Program-made: the position numbers and the translations under genes
Shown here: positions 10,501-23,608 of the stretch, in pieces
Layout of the letters: every line of letters begins with the position of its first letter
Numbering within the stretch: position 1 is the stretch's first letter
Source: Psococerastis gibbosa
Taxonomy: Eukaryota; Arthropoda; Insecta; Psocodea; Psocidae
Length of the DNA: 64,000 nt
Direction of reading: 5' to 3'
Assembly (NCBI GenBank): GCA_963971405.1
Contig: OZ020486.1
Location: 10,315,419 to 10,379,418 of the forward strand
Notes under the pieces: model-generated
Told to the model about the DNA's origin: nothing
The model's input: the letters and a program-made list of their open reading frames with translations, nothing else
The model's database searches: none

Positions 10501-11685
10501 TGCGTTCAATCAACTGAAACGCTTTACTCATATACTAATACTGTAGCATTGAGAATCAACCCTTCAACCTTCAAAATTGTGACGAACCGAAATGTAATTA
10601 ATCGGTTATGCGTTCCATTAGGAAATGAGCGATGTCGTAGCTCATGACTTTGAATTAATTTAACAAAAACGCCGCTACGCATCACTCCCCCCCCCCCCAT
10701 CATTTACCCCGAGCGCCGGTATTCCATAAACTAAACGAGCAATCTTGAATTTATTCATAACTTGATAAAGTACAATCCTTATATCCCCGTCTTACGTATA
10801 ATCTTACAATTTGCTGAATGAAATGAGAGGTTGCAAACGTGACCATTTGATATTTTAATGAAAATTAGACAAATTTGCAAACCAAATCTATTCATAGAGT
10901 TTCACAATTCTGGTTCAACTAACCTTTTGCTGGAACATCAAAGTAATTTTTCCGAAAAAAAGTTAAGACAATTTTACTGCTCAAAGTAAGCGTCCATTAC
11001 GTACATTAACCAATTAAGATAGGCGGGGGGGGGGGGGAGATCCTATCACAAGTTTAGCATACTAGTTAGCTTTTTTTATGCCACATGGCTGAGCCAATAG
11101 GCCATATTAGGCTATATATTTTTTATTTTTATTTTAAAGGTTAATCGCGTACATACAATTTAATGAATGCACGCGATTAACTTCTTCAATCGCCTCACTA
11201 AGTAACCTAATAGGTACTTCTGTCGAGTTACGACACGTCTCCGATCGCAAGGTGTGTTGAGACTGGCACAAGTACAAGCACACTACCACCTTGCCACTGA
11301 AGTCGCTTAAAGACCATGGTTCACCGGGTGGCTCGATATAAAATACGTACGGTTTTTAATTCAGGAGCGGATCAAGCGAAAATTTACAGAGTTCAAAGAA
11401 TGTACGCCATATTTAATAAAGATTGCGATTAAGATTATATTAAAATTGGGATTACTTTTTATTATCATACTCTCCTATATCCATTTAAAAGTATTTAGGA
11501 TATTAATTAAAGGATAATAATTAAAAGTACTTACAATTTTAAAATGTTCCCTCAAAGTTTATTAGTTTTATGAATAGTACGGACATTGTAATACATTGCA
11601 GTATTATAAGGTATACATAACACTGACATTAAATAAACTTTGGTTAAAGGAGTAACCTCCCCGTTATTGTAATACTGCAATAGGT
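10500..11685. other. non-coding, no gene seen
   Basis: AT-rich sequence with a C-run at 10686-10698 and a G-run at 11022-11037. Around 11584-11690 an ATTGCAGTATTATAA motif and its complement TTGTAATACTGCAAT flank ~80 bp, suggesting another decayed inverted-repeat element. No exon found. Confidence 0.45.
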
Positions 11686-11815
11686 ACTATCCGACCACGA
11701 TAAGATGGCACTTGGAACACTTATAAATATCGAATAAACTCGGTGTTCCGCTTATGCAAGTTTTCGAATAAACAAGGTGTTCCAAGTGCCATCACATATC
11801 GTGGTCGGGTAGTAC
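11686..11815. mobile_element. hairpin MITE (CCGACCACGAT family), copy 2
   Basis: TACTATCCGACCACGATAAG at the left pairs with TATCGTGGTCGGGTAGTA at the right, and the next 14 bp (TGGCACTTGGAACA / TGTTCCAAGTGCCA) pair too. Nearly the whole 130 bp is a hairpin. Confidence 0.8.
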
Positions 11816-11929
11816 ATACCTCGACCTATTGAGGAGGGACGAAAAATATCGCTTTCTGCTTGTTACAATGCAAGGGAAGATAGAAGGACCGAAGAAGGAC
11901 ATCCTCAATGAAAAATCTGCGGCTGCGCT

Positions 11930-12035
11930 TTGGCAAGAGCACGACTTTCCTTATCAGAGCAGCAGTCTCCAAGGTCCAAATTGCCATGGCGACCACCAAT
12001 CTTAGCTAAAAGAGGCATATAAAGAAGAAGAATAA
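11930..12035 (+). repeat. LINE 3'-end repeat
   Basis: GGCAAGAGCACGACTTTCC, CAGAGCAGCAGTCTCCAAGG, TCCAAATTGCCATGGCGAC and an AGAGGCATATAAAGAAGAAG tail. Same family as 28070-28170 and 30840-30930. Confidence 0.6.
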
Positions 12036-14435
12036 TTGTGATTACATGCTTAGGAACCACAATACTTAATTAACACTATAGCTAGTTCATATTGAGTGTC
12101 TAACAGGCGGGAAGAGTATATTTTGAGTTTAAAAAAGGCACTTGACATCAGGTATGGCATACTTGATTTTTGACAAAATAACAGATTGTTACTTGTTTTC
12201 TATAGCCTGAGCAGTGCTCACGAACCTCATATTACATTGGCGTGTTCCCAAACTTTGAGGGTAATCTGTTGTATGCTTTACTTACGTCCACGAAGACGGA
12301 TAAAAAGGAGGAAAATTTATGAAAAATATAGTAATACCTGGAGAGGGAAAGGAGTTTCCAGAAGTAACGGCAAATGCACCTGCTAGTATATCCTAACGAC
12401 GCTTTTAAAAGTTTCTCCAAAAAGCTTTCCCCCCATTCAAATAAAATTTTTAGTTGCATAACACGAACGTTCTACAATTCAATTCAAAATTGAGCCGTTG
12501 GGTTGCCATTCCGCATTTTAGCACAAGAATAAATACAAATTCGCTTCATTTAGATAGCTAGGTTATACTGCCGAAAGCAAAGTTTAGTTATGTTAGCACA
12601 AATTCAAAAACATTAGATCTATCTTTCTTTATATTATTGCAATCAAAACCAGTGAGGGCGCATCCAAATACTTCCGATACCTATGGCCACGCGGATGGCA
12701 ACTGCGATATGTTTTTTGATTGCCTATTGATAAATAGTTAGTATTAAAATCGATAGCAAAATTTGTGCTACAACCATAAAATTGTGCATTATGTATTAAT
12801 GTTTTTGTAAACATCGTTTTTCAACAATAGTTCTTAATCAGGCTATCAAAACTTCGTATCTAGCTGTTTTGATAGAGTGCTATCCGCTCTGAATTTCTTC
12901 AGTTCTGCTGATTTTTTTGAAACGTAACATTTAACATTAGGGGAACTACTCGCATGTCGAGGCCTATTTAAAATTAGAGGAGGAATTGAAGATGGAGGCC
13001 TATGAAGAGTGACGGGAACTTGCTTGGTTAATCAAGAAAACTGCCTCAAGTTTCGACAGACGAAAAAGGAATTAGGCAAGACTGTTCCAATTTGCAAAAT
13101 TAATTAATTCGATCAATGCTTGAGATATTTCCTCCTCTCAAGTAGGCTAGATTTTAAATCCAATGAGGATCTATTTAATTCTTCGATAAGTGGCACTCCA
13201 TTCCATTTTAGATTAGGTTAATGCTTACCCAATGAGGAACTTTCATATAGAAATCCTCTAGAGTCTAGACCATGTGGCGAAATGCCCTCCTCTGATTGGC
13301 AGGGCACATTCCCATACCTATCTTATAGCAATTACGCCCTTCCAATAATATCGAGTATTCCGATAAAATTATTTTATAATATAATTATTCCACTCTCACA
13401 TTGGGATTAAACAGAGCTTTTAGAAAAATTTATACCAATATCCCTAATTAAAGATCCAGTAACATAGTTTTTCAAACCTGCTTGCGGGAGCGGGTGATTA
13501 AAAAAAAAACTTTATGAAGCACCCTCGTAATGGAGTCAGAAAAATATACGTTAGACTGTATAATAAGTACACAGGAAATACTATGTGTCTCTTTCACTTC
13601 ACCTGCCGTATTAGATCTTTCTCAGCAGTGACTGCTGAAGTGAAAACGAGTGATAGGATGGAGCATATGTTCACTGAACTGTGCAATGCTCGACACGTCT
13701 CATCCTGTACCCGTACCGGAAATGGTCTTTCCCGCGCAAAGTAAAATGCTGGTCTACCTTGTATATTCAATCAAAACAGCGGGGAGATTTCGGGGGGGGG
13801 GGGGGGGGCTAACGCTGAGTAGACAAATGGAAGCTTTTGTGGTATTAGACCGTATTGGTTTTATTTCGTATGAGTAGACAAGTCCGATTGGAAACAGCGA
13901 ATTTTGAAACTTGTTTATTTTCTCATTTGGGAGAGTCGAAAATCTAAATGGCCTGCAAGATTAGGGTGTAATGTGTAATGTAAGGCTGTGTAATGTAATG
14001 GCTGTCAGTGGCGGGTCAGGGAACTTGGTTTGGAGACGGTGCGAAACATTGGTGCAGGGATTATTCAAATAATGAAGCAGTTAAATCTGGGCTTATGGGC
14101 CGTGGTCGATCTGAAAGCGAACTTACTGCGTTTCGCCAGCATCTGCAGTCGATCTCTTTAGTGGCATTGTTTCAGAAATCTACGCCTTCTCTAATCATAG
14201 AAGTCTGGCTCAGTGATGATGGGAGATTCATTTTTCAGAATTCATTCATTCATCAGAAAGAACAATTCAATTTGTTAATAAAAAATAAAATTTATTTAAA
14301 AAAAATTCTAGTTCATGAAAGTTTTTTTCTGCGAAAACTATTATACCTTACATTTTACGGTCAACTTATTTGTCAGCTGCATGACTGCATGAATGACGCT
14401 GAGTTTAAGGCCCCGCCAAAGCTAGATTACAAAAT
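12036..14435. other. non-coding, no gene seen
   Basis: Low-complexity AT-rich DNA with a 17-G run near 13792-13808. Several frames of 60-76 codons occur on both strands, but none shows domains, codon bias or matched splice sites. The 14008-14478 frame overlaps repeat sequence shared with 2280-2450 and the MITE below. Confidence 0.45.
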
Positions 14436-14690
14436 TGACCGGTCTTATGCCACAGTGAACAAAGCGCCATTGAGGTGATTTTGAAAAATTCAACTTTGAA
14501 GAAGTCTGTGGCTCTCTGTAGTTGACCCGTTATCTCCTAGTAGGATAAATCCTTAATAAAAACCTGCAACCTACGACTTTGAGCACTCTGGCAGAACGTT
14601 CAGTATATTTTTCTCTACCAGAATGCACTTAATTAAAAATTTCACCATTTGGCGCTTGGTTCACATTGGCATAAGACCGGCCAAATGGCA
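14436..14690. mobile_element. palindromic MITE (ACCGGTCTTATGCC family)
   Basis: Left arm around 14437-14475 (GACCGGTCTTATGCCACAGT then GAACAAAGCGCCA) is inverted at 14650-14690 (TGGCGCTTGGTTCACATTGG then CATAAGACCGGCC). The arms are ~85 percent complementary by eye. The interior has no gene. Confidence 0.65.
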
Positions 14691-15982
14691 AGATTGCTAG
14701 GAATATGTATAGACTTCACCGTATTCTAAAATTATATAGGGTAGCATCAGCTCTAGCAGTCGCTTTGTAAAGATATATTGGTAAGAAGTTTATGACAGGC
14801 ATCAAGGACTCGTAAATCTATTAATCTATAGAAATTAGTCAATGCATGGTAATTCAGAAATTACCGAGAAATCGTCCATCACTGGTCTGAGTTATAAGAT
14901 AGGAGTTCAGTAGCTCAGGGTCAACGGTTTGGGCAAGGGAATAGGCACTAATATACATATATACTAGATTCATAGTCCTTCAGAGTTTAGAGGAAGGAAG
15001 GGTGGGTGGTGAAGATATCGTGGTCTCTGATTGGCTCGCTACTAACTAAACTTGCTCTCCAGTTGATGACGTCATTCTGTTCTCAACAAAGGATCCTACA
15101 GCTTCATCATCCGCTCATGAAAGTCTTTGCAATTATTATATTAAAACATCAGATTTCTTCGTAATGCCAAGAAATACCACAATATTAATTATCGTGATAA
15201 TTAAAATGACAAAATGTAGGACTGATTGCGAGGAAGCGAAAGAAAGTTTTTCATAGAAACTTTAATAATTTCCAACTATTGTCTAACCATGCTTATTGCC
15301 ATTTCTCATTTTTTTTCTTGAATATAATAGACAAACTAATGGAATTTTGGTGGGAAATTCATCGAACGCAGCCTTCGTCAATTAAACCTGTCTTTACCAC
15401 GATGATTTCTCTGCCTACAGCATATCGTGGAAATCCCAAGCAGAAGACGGTCTTAAGATGGAAGTATTGGTTTTCCGTCAGGTCCCCCAGGCCCGGGCCG
15501 CACAGTAATCGTGCCGAATTATCCAACCCCCCCCCCCCCCCCCTCGGTTTGTGAATCAAAACAAAGCTGTCTCATTACGGTTGAGAACCCCTTTTCATCC
15601 GAATCATCCCCTCCCCTCGCACAGTGCCCACCATCTTTGCTAGTGGTATCATTCGACGACAAAAGACAGACACGCGCTTCTTGTAACTTTGAATCTAAAT
15701 TAGGAATCCGCCAGGAGTATAATTAGGGAAGGCATAAGTCTGAGCCGCTATTTCTTGGCATAAGATATACGATCGCCATTTTGTCCATATGAAATATTCG
15801 TACCTTATACAGTACGTAAACAAATGGGTTTTGCGTAAGTTTCCGAAATTTGCCCGAATTGGCAATAATGACAATTTTCTTTTCCCTCATTTTCTATTTG
15901 CGCGCCAATAAAGGGTGCTCTCCCTGAGAAAGGCTATCTTCGGGCAGCTTTAGCAGATAATTGGGCAAAGAATTATGGTCAT
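14691..15982. other. non-coding, no gene seen
   Basis: A C-run at 15528-15543 and a moderately GC-rich patch near 15470-15600. No splice-supported exon or recognisable repeat identified. Confidence 0.4.
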
Positions 15983-16150
15983 GGCATGTAGAGTCAGGAC
16001 TGGTAAGGTTGTAAACTTTCACCCGGAAGGTTGTTGGTTTGAGTCCCATACGTCCTACATTTTCTGGCCATTCTTCGGACGGCATGTAAAGCAGGTGGTC
16101 CCGGGCTTTCAAAGTTGAGTGTAATAGTTCTAACTCCATACGGTCAATTT
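15983..16150 (+). mobile_element. tRNA-derived SINE, copy 2 (diverged)
   Basis: GGCATGTAGAG head, GGTTTGAGTCCC B box with one change, then TTCTGGCCATTCTTCGGA and GTAAAGCAGGTGGTCCCGGG. The (ATTT)n tail is lost. Confidence 0.75.
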
Positions 16151-17912
16151 AATGGAAAAACAAAACCAACTCGTCCATTGCATCCATTTAAAAATCGGAG
16201 AATAAAATGCCAGATTGACTATTAAAATAATGTTGCGAAAAGATAAATATTGCAGGCAACAAAAATGTTTGGATGGGAAGTATTAGGGTATGCAATAATA
16301 AGGAATTCCGAGGTCCCTTTAAGTTATTTCCATTTCTTATAAAAAGCAGCTCAAATTTTTAAAGCACTCGATGCGATATACCCCAATTCTAACGGAAAGC
16401 AGCAATGATATTAAACTACATACGAGGTGCATACAGTATGTATATTGCTTTCAAGTTTCCAATAAAGAACGGTATTCAATATTTGCAATTGAAAACTCTT
16501 TACACGGAATCAGCTCACCTTCATATGTTATTCAACTACACGTACAGTATGTATACAATAAAATCATTCTGCTCCAACCATCAAACCAGTTTTAAACGTT
16601 TTTCTCTCACACCTCTTGTGAAAAACTTTTGACATTTCAATTCAGTTCAAGACCCGCTTTGCCGCCATCTTTGGCAACCCAGTTGCGAGGCAACCATGGG
16701 GGAGAAACCTTATAATAAAAATAAACTCCATAAGAAATCTCGATCGCAGAGCAAGCATATCATTAATTTTCCCTTCCTCTTCGGCCGGTACTCCCCAGCA
16801 CCGAAACAATAATATAATTTCAAAAAAAGTGTATATCTATACTGTAAATTTAATACCATAAACAGAAGAAATGTTCCTCTGTACTTCAATATAAATCAGT
16901 ACATTTTGCCATGTGGAATTTCAATAACAGTGGCCAATTGCACGATATTATAAAATGAAGAAGAACATTTCCTTTATTTACAAAGTCTTCATCTTTAGCA
17001 ATAGGGGGATTCACTACCCGGTATTTATTGTAGCATGCTAAGCCGTGTAAAATATGCTAAATCGAGAATCCCGCTCTCAATCGTAGAAAATGAAAACAAT
17101 GGAAAATTATTTAGCAAGGCACTGAAATTCAGTGAACCCTGGGTTCGCAAAATCCATCGTACATGCCGAGAAATCGTACCGTAACCATAGCGAAACAGTA
17201 ATAATAAGTACTTAGTTGAGCATAAAAACGAAAACGGTAACCAGTTAAAAAAGGGACAAATTCCATCTGAGGAATAATTTGAGTAAGCATAAAATTTGTG
17301 TAGTATCAATGCATCTGCATTGGTCCCAATAGTAGGTCAATAAAGCTTTTAAGTGAATACAAAACGTCGCTACACATCGTAAGTATCCCAACTTCGAAAA
17401 AAAAAAGTTGGGAGCAATAAAATTAAAGATAGGCTGTGGCATAGCGCCAGCAGAATAAACGGTCAGCACGGTCAGCAGGACACAGCAGCAGAAGACAATA
17501 ACAATAATAATAATATGTAATTTGCCGAGCTCTCATAAAATAACCGTGTCAAATCCATTTAAGGTTTTGGCCTGAGGACGGGTTGAGGGCCCTCATTCAT
17601 ATCATTTGCAGCTACTGTACTTGACAATTTGATGAGTGTTACATTTACAAAGAAAACAAATGTAATTTTTAATATTTTCGGAAATAATTTGCCCCCCATT
17701 GAGGTAGGGGATTTTTGTGCCCCCCTACGTGAAATTTGAGTCAAATTGACCTGCTGGATTCGGCGCTGAACCTGCCGAAAAACGCAGCGTTGACCCGCGG
17801 ACGAACCGATGGTCGATTTGTTAAATCCACTATTTTGTGGTTCAGAGGTATCAGAATGTGTAAATTTACGAAAAACTAACGATCATTATCCACTTCAGGC
17901 ACTACATTCATT
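16151..17912. other. non-coding, no gene seen
   Basis: AT-rich. A fragment GAAGAAATGTTCCTCTGTACTT near 16866 belongs to the dispersed GAGGAACATTTCTTCTA family also seen near 26389 and 33350. No exon recognised. Confidence 0.4.
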
Positions 17913-18210
17913 GGGAGAGCAAAAGACATTTGGAGGACGCTAAACAGAGCCATTTCGGAACTCTATCGTAGGCACAAACCATTGATTTGTTCTCTTGTAT
18001 TCTAATAATTTATTCATTTAAAATAAATCCGGTATTATGTTAATCCCAAATCGCCATAATAGGGAGAGCAAAAGACTTTTGGAGGACGCTAAACAGAGCC
18101 ATTTCGGAACTCTATCGTAGGCTCAAACCATTGATTTGTTCTCTTGTATTCTAATAATTTATTAATTTGAAATAAACCCGGTATTATGTTAATCCCAAAT
18201 CGCCATAATA
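17913..18210. repeat. 149-bp tandem duplication
   Basis: Units 17913-18061 and 18062-18210 are about 96 percent identical by eye (CATTTGG/CTTTTGG, GGCACAAACC/GGCTCAAACC, TTCATTTA/TTAATTTG). Each begins GGGAGAGCAAAAGAC and ends CGCCATAATA. Direct head-to-tail duplication without coding content. Confidence 0.85.
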
Positions 18211-19169
18211 GGGCTGCTGACACAGACTGTTTTTTTTTCTTCAAATTTACTATATTAGGAGTCACTGCAAAGCTTCATTGGTGCGTTGGTGCTACAGCCG
18301 TAGGTTGAGAAATTTGAAATGAGCTCGCAAATACACGGAATTCGCTATTATAATAGAAACTAATTCCAAGGCAAATTGTCGGGGCCATTTCTAGAGAGAA
18401 CCTTCCTTTGAAGGCTGTTCTAAGTTGTGTTAATTCGCTGTCATACTCAGCGAACTATTCGCCAAACTAATTTTCACTCGGCCGCGAAGAAATTAAGAAA
18501 ATAGACTTCCAGTTCCCCCGGGAATCCAATGGCTTCGAATTACTTCGCATAAAAAAAACATTTATCTTTTCTTTAATTGAATTCTTTTTATTCTCAATAA
18601 AATACGTAGCATGCCAGCACATGCAAGGCCTCAGACTGTCAGCTGTTGGACTATCGGTTCGATTCCCACACTTGCTACAATTTTTACGTAGCCTATATCT
18701 TGTGGAGAGTCCACAATGGCAAAAATAGTTTTTTCTTTTCTGTACATTATATTTTGAAGAGGTTGTGTCTGCTTTGCTTTAAACAGGCAGTTTAGTTTTA
18801 ACACGGTTAGAGTACTGAGCCAAGAAACTAGGAGTCTCGGACAAGAAAAACAAACAAACAAACCATTTGTAAAAATTTGGAACAATTTGGAAATTTTTAA
18901 TTTAAAAAATGAAGCTGTAAACAGTGTAAAAAGAACGCGGCAAAATCAAAATCAAGCAATATTTCATGTGTCATCGTTAAGCCTCATTGTAGGAGCCAGC
19001 CCAGCGCAAACTAGTAACCTGATTTAGGTACCCCCATTTTAACGACTGGACTTTTTAACGAAGTAATTCAAGTTTCACAAAATCAATGACCCTTTACTCC
19101 CAATTATCACTGTTAGCTCCGAATGCACAGGTCAAATTTTTAGGGAAGTTTATGAATATTGTGGTTTGT
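18211..19169. other. non-coding; possible SINE/tRNA relic near 18630-18690
   Basis: GCAAGGCCTCAGACTGTCAG, then GGTTCGATTCCCACACTTGC gives a B box and part of the SINE body, but the A box and the tail are not recognisable. Nothing else of note. Confidence 0.4.
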
Positions 19170-20020
19170 TGCTTTCCAATTTATACGTAGTATAAGGAAA
19201 GCTTTGTGACGGTCGAAATTTTCGATTCCGAGATTTCAACGGATTTACACGTTTTGGGGTCCCAGAAACCCAAAAAAGTGTTTTTTACGAAATGTCTGTC
19301 TGTCGGTCGGTCTGTCGGTTCGTCGATTTCCGGGCAAACTACTCGGTCAATTTTGATGAAATTTGGCATGTAGGTTTACAAAAATCATACCTCGGGTGAT
19401 TTTTTTTTATTTTGGGCTAACTCGATTTGGGGGGGTTTTATTCTCAAAAAACTCCAAAAAAACGTCTAAAAAAATTATTTCTCAAAAACGGCTCCAACGA
19501 TTTCCTTTAAATTCACATATATTATAGTCGTTCTTAATGTTGATAAAATGCGGGGGGTCGCTTACCCCTTGATAGTTTGCTTCTGGGGGTAAAAAAATAA
19601 AAATAACTTAATTTTAATGAAAAATGACTAAAAAATAATATTTCTGCAAAATTTTTCTATCGATGATTTCTACCTTCAGGCATGCTTTAGGTGTTAAGTT
19701 GAGTAACGAAACCGGACAGTTTGCTTTCCCAAAAACCTATTTGCTTTTCCGCAAAAAAATTTTTTTTTGAAAAAATGATAGAAACTTCACGCTGAAATGC
19801 ATTGCCTGCCCTGCCATTATTACTGTGTTGTAATGTGTTTTAAATATATTGAGGCTACCTCACTTCCAGTGACGTCAGGTGGACACCCCCCCCCCCCCCC
19901 CCCCCCCGAGATATCCGAAATTTAACCTTAGGAAAATTATTTACCATGAAATTATTCATTTTCTCTCCCTACTAATTGATAAATTGGAAAGCATGTTCGA
20001 GTAAACTCGGACCGGTTCTT
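19170..20020 (+). mobile_element. HINE-like element, copy 3
   Basis: Full-length copy: TGCTTTCCAATTTATACG at the left; GATAAATTGGAAAGCATG, the hairpin CGAGTAAACTCG and ACCGGTTCTT at the right. The microsatellite is degenerate (GTCTGTCTGTCGGTCGG) and the C-run near 19885-19906 is long. Confidence 0.85.
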
Positions 20021-21500
20021 TGCATGGCAATAATATACTGTAAGCGGTAGTTTCAGTATACGTAATTTAAATTGTAGTTGTAGATCAACAGTCCATCACT
20101 AATCACCTGAACTGTGTGTTATGGTTTTATTTCACCATATAGGAGGCTATGCATACAACATAACTTAATGATTAATAACTAATATAATATATTACAATAT
20201 TAACAACTACCCTAATCTCATCTTGTAGCCGATCTCTCTTCCTATCTACTCTTTGAGACTTGCCTGAGAACTGCGAATTGTCCTCTAAGTCGCAGTTACA
20301 AGTCTTTTATCACCTCAGGGAGCCTACCCATCAGTTAAAAGACATGTAACTAGCGCTCTGATTGGCTAATAATGATGCACAATTGATGACAGTAGGCCAT
20401 AGGTACACATGGTACACACATGTATTACCTTTAGACCTAGCTGCTCAGATTGAGTCATTATTATGCCATTTAGGGCAATTGTCAGCACAACACTGTGTCT
20501 ACTCACTAGAAATCCACTTTCGAGGAACATTTTTTCAAAGAGATAATTCTTTTATAGCTCTAAGATCGATATCTCCTGTGAGATTCGATTTTTACTTAAA
20601 TTCCATATACCTGCGTTCGTCCAACCCCATCTTAACTATCCAATGTTTCCCCAACCATTTCCTAATTAAATAAGCTACATGAGAGAAAGGCATAAATACT
20701 GTTTCAACAACCCTCTGGAAGTATGTGAAGCAAAACCAAAAAAAAAAGAGACGACACAGCAGAAACCTACAGTAGATGTCGGATTAGAATTGTTATAAGC
20801 AATGATTTGAGCTCGAGCGATTTTGATGGACCCCATATCCTCGGCAGTAAAGACAATATAACGGGGTTAGACAAGTTTGATGGCGATGTGTAGCTGGAGG
20901 ACATCGGGGGAACACGTCATAAAGCGAGGGCGGACAATAAACTAAAACTTATCTGTTTGCCTTTAGCTCTCTTTACGACTCGCTCTTAATCAGCCTTCAA
21001 CGTCTCATATGGTGAACATGTGTACTTTGTCCTCAATACATGTAATAACTCAATTTCGTGTGTCTAAGTTAGTTTGACGAACAGTTCTCTATCTGATTAT
21101 TGACATGAAACAGGCTTTACTAGGCAATCGGACATGAGAAAGCCATACAAGTGTTCAAAATCACATGAAATATCGATCGTAGAGCTGTCGAAAATATCAC
21201 ATTCCCTGGCGGAAAGGCCGCTTATAATACCGGTTGGCCATAATTATTGAACTAGACTTGTGCAAAAACCGATAGTTGTGAGGGCGTAGGAGGTCAAAAA
21301 TGCTACGCTGCGGGAACGAATGCACCCGGACGTGCGAAAACGGGGAATATGGAGCCCCTCCCCCATTTTAGCTACTTAACCTCGGTAATGTAAAACTTAT
21401 AGCAATACTGGCCCGCCTGTTTGTTCCCCTCTCTCCCCCAAGGCAGTACCGCATTTTCACCAATGTGCAACGCCAGGAGTAGACCCTACTACATATCGAA
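20021..21500. other. non-coding, no gene seen
   Basis: Includes an open frame at 20362-20673 without introns, domains or promoter context. A fragment GAAATATCGATCGTAGAGCT near 21168 belongs to a dispersed MITE-like family also seen at 25338. Confidence 0.4.
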
Positions 21501-21790
21501 TAAGTCGTGAAGAGGGGAATTCAAGACAATGGAAGATCCGAAGAATTATGTAATACTGCGGAACTGCGCTCTCCTTCGTCAGCCAAGAGTCGCGGTCGCC
21601 AGATCCACCTCGACGTCGTCCAGCCATCGTCCCACTCGTTTTCTCCTTTGGGCACCTCGTGTATGACTGCTCTTGTCGGCTTATTGCCTGGCATTAGTTC
21701 CACGTATCCTAGCCACCTGATGCGGGCTCTCTTGATTTCTGCCACTTCGTTGGTTCTTAGTATATCGCGTAGAGCTTGTCATTTCTACTA
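21500..21790 (-). mobile_element. LINE remnant, C-terminal part (minus strand)
   Basis: Reads AEIKRARIRWLGYVELMPGN, KPTRAVIHEVPKG, then a degraded WRPRLLADEGE. This IRWLGHVxRM...GxRxxGRPxxRW layout is characteristic of LINE ORF2 tails. The stop-free length is accidental. Confidence 0.7.
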
Positions 21791-22189
21791 AAACGCCACT
21801 TTCCAGTTATGTTAATTTGAGGTTTCCTTTAGCAGCCGTTACCTAGACTCATGGAGTTGGATCAAGCAGATCAGACCGAACAAAATGGCCGGTGAAATGT
21901 AAGCGCCGTTATCTCTCGTGTTTCACTTGGAAATGTGTCAGGTGAGACAAGAGATGATAGCTAGCCTCACATAAAAAATCCACATCCACACCGACACCGA
22001 AACCGAGCTGACACATACAGAGACCTGAGCCAAGGCAAGGTGTAGGCCGAGGGATACAATATGAAGCCTCAGGTTAAAAAAGGAGGCCAATCTGTCTGCA
22101 ATAACGGTCGTGGCCATCACCCATCGGTAAGGACTACTGCACGGCACCAATATGCATTCGAACATGGCACGGCCCTAGAAGCCAAATGC

Positions 22190-22565
22190 TGCAGTACTTA
22201 CTTATACCGCGCCTTATCCTCATGGAGGGTCGGCAGCACGACAGCAGCGTTCCACACAGTCATGTCCTGTGCGTCCTCGGTGGAGAGCCCCCAACTTTTC
22301 ATATCTTCTGCGATCATTCTTAGGTGGTTTTCAGCCTCGTTTCTCTAAGTTTCTCTTGTACGTCACGGGTTCTCATCTCTTGCCTTATAACTTGGTTTCT
22401 ACGTTGGTCTCTCAGCGTTACACCGCAGCATCTTCTTAGCATTCGAATTTCTGCTGCGTGAATCATATTTTCCTACCCCTCTCGTAAAGCCCAGCACTCA
22501 GACTCATACAGCATGCACGGGCAAACAACTTGCTTGTACATGCGTTCTTTCAGCTTTTTCCGTAG
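22190..22565 (-). mobile_element. LINE remnant, RT tail (minus strand)
   Basis: Minus-strand translation gives KLKERMYKQVVCPCMLYESE, CWALREG, then AEIRMLRRCCGVTLRDQRRN, the segment that normally precedes the 21500-21790 motif. About 400 bp between the two pieces is unrelated, so the copy is interrupted or rearranged. Confidence 0.7.
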
Positions 22566-23089
22566 TGGCTACCAAACCCGAAAAAAAACCCTGTTAATCG
22601 AATCCCCTTCTCCCTCAAATAAAAAAACGGACAAGGCACAAGGAATTAAATGAGCAATTTTCAAATGGACGGAAATTAGATTGGAAACCTCCATTTTAGC
22701 AGGATAATGGCATTCATAAATGCGCTGTGGAGAAGGTTCGCTGAGTGAGCACAAGTCGGAATGGTGAAAATTAAATCGTAGCCTTAAGTGGTCTGCTGCT
22801 GCTGAGTTCCCCCCTCCCCAAGTTAAGTTCATGGATCATATAAAACTGCAGTCAACATCGCAAAGTTTGTTTATGAAAAGGGCTGCTAGTAAGTTGATTC
22901 CAAATGGATATTTTTCCCCGCGTTCAAAGATGATTAATAGAGTAAGTAGTCTTTAACTAAAACTCACTAATGTTCGAAAGTAATAACATTGATTTAAAAT
23001 AATAAGGAATAGGCTGCATAAGACAATAGTTTAGTGCATACTGTAACTGCTATACGGCTTCCAGGCAAAGGACATTTACAAAAAGACAA

Positions 23090-23290
23090 TTGATGTTGGA
23101 AGCCATTGACTCAAAGGCTTTGAGATATGGTGTTATAGAAGAATACTAAAAAGGAGAGGTCATATAGCAAACGAGGACATGCTCCAAAAGATAAACGAAG
23201 ACAGGTCGCTAATACCAAACAAATCCGCAAGAAGATCAAGGTGGATGGGACATCTAACCCGACACTAAGGAGTTAAGGACTAACGCCATA
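23090..23290 (+). mobile_element. LINE remnant, RT tail
   Basis: Frames combine to ALRYGVIEEY/CYRRILKR, IANEDMLQKINEDRSL and RWMGHLTRH. Same type of ORF2 tail as 3715-4190 but from a different, shorter copy. Confidence 0.55.
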
Positions 23291-23319
23291 ATAGAGTCTA
23301 TTTTAGTATTTAGTATTTT

Positions 23320-23580
23320 TTATTTTGAAGGACATTTTATGGACCCAGGCTTACTTATAGTGGCCCATAGGTCCCTTGCCCAATGCCAACGACCCCGTGG
23401 ATTTCGGACACTATTTGTATTGTTTCCGAATGAATTGTTGCCCATTGGCAAACTGGTATACGTGTTTGATGTTAACCTACACCGGCTACAAGCGATAATG
23501 GACAAGCTATGACAAACTTACGATTGACGCAATGAAACAGGCAAAAGCATGACTTAACCAAACTAGAAGTCTATAAGTAG
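23320..23580. repeat. medium-copy repeat, GTGGCCCATAGGTCCCTTG family, copy 1
   Basis: Shares long blocks with 42285-42510 (TAGTGGCCCATAGGTCCCTT, CCAATGCCAACGACCCC, GGATTTCGGACA, ACAAGCGATRATGGACAA, ACGCAATRAAACAGGC). A more diverged relative lies at 31740-31920. Both close copies have an open minus-strand frame with matching residues (NNTN-VRNP-GRWHW-RDLWATIS). Confidence 0.65.
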
Positions 23581-23608
23581 GCCTGGGTCCATAAAAAAGT
23601 CCTTAAAA

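Noticed and set aside
14008-14478. 156-codon frame
   Set aside because: Overlaps repeat sequence shared with 2280-2450 and one arm of a palindromic MITE; composition not protein-like.
20362-20673. 103-codon frame
   Set aside because: No recognisable domain, no splice or promoter context, AT-rich surroundings typical of chance frames.
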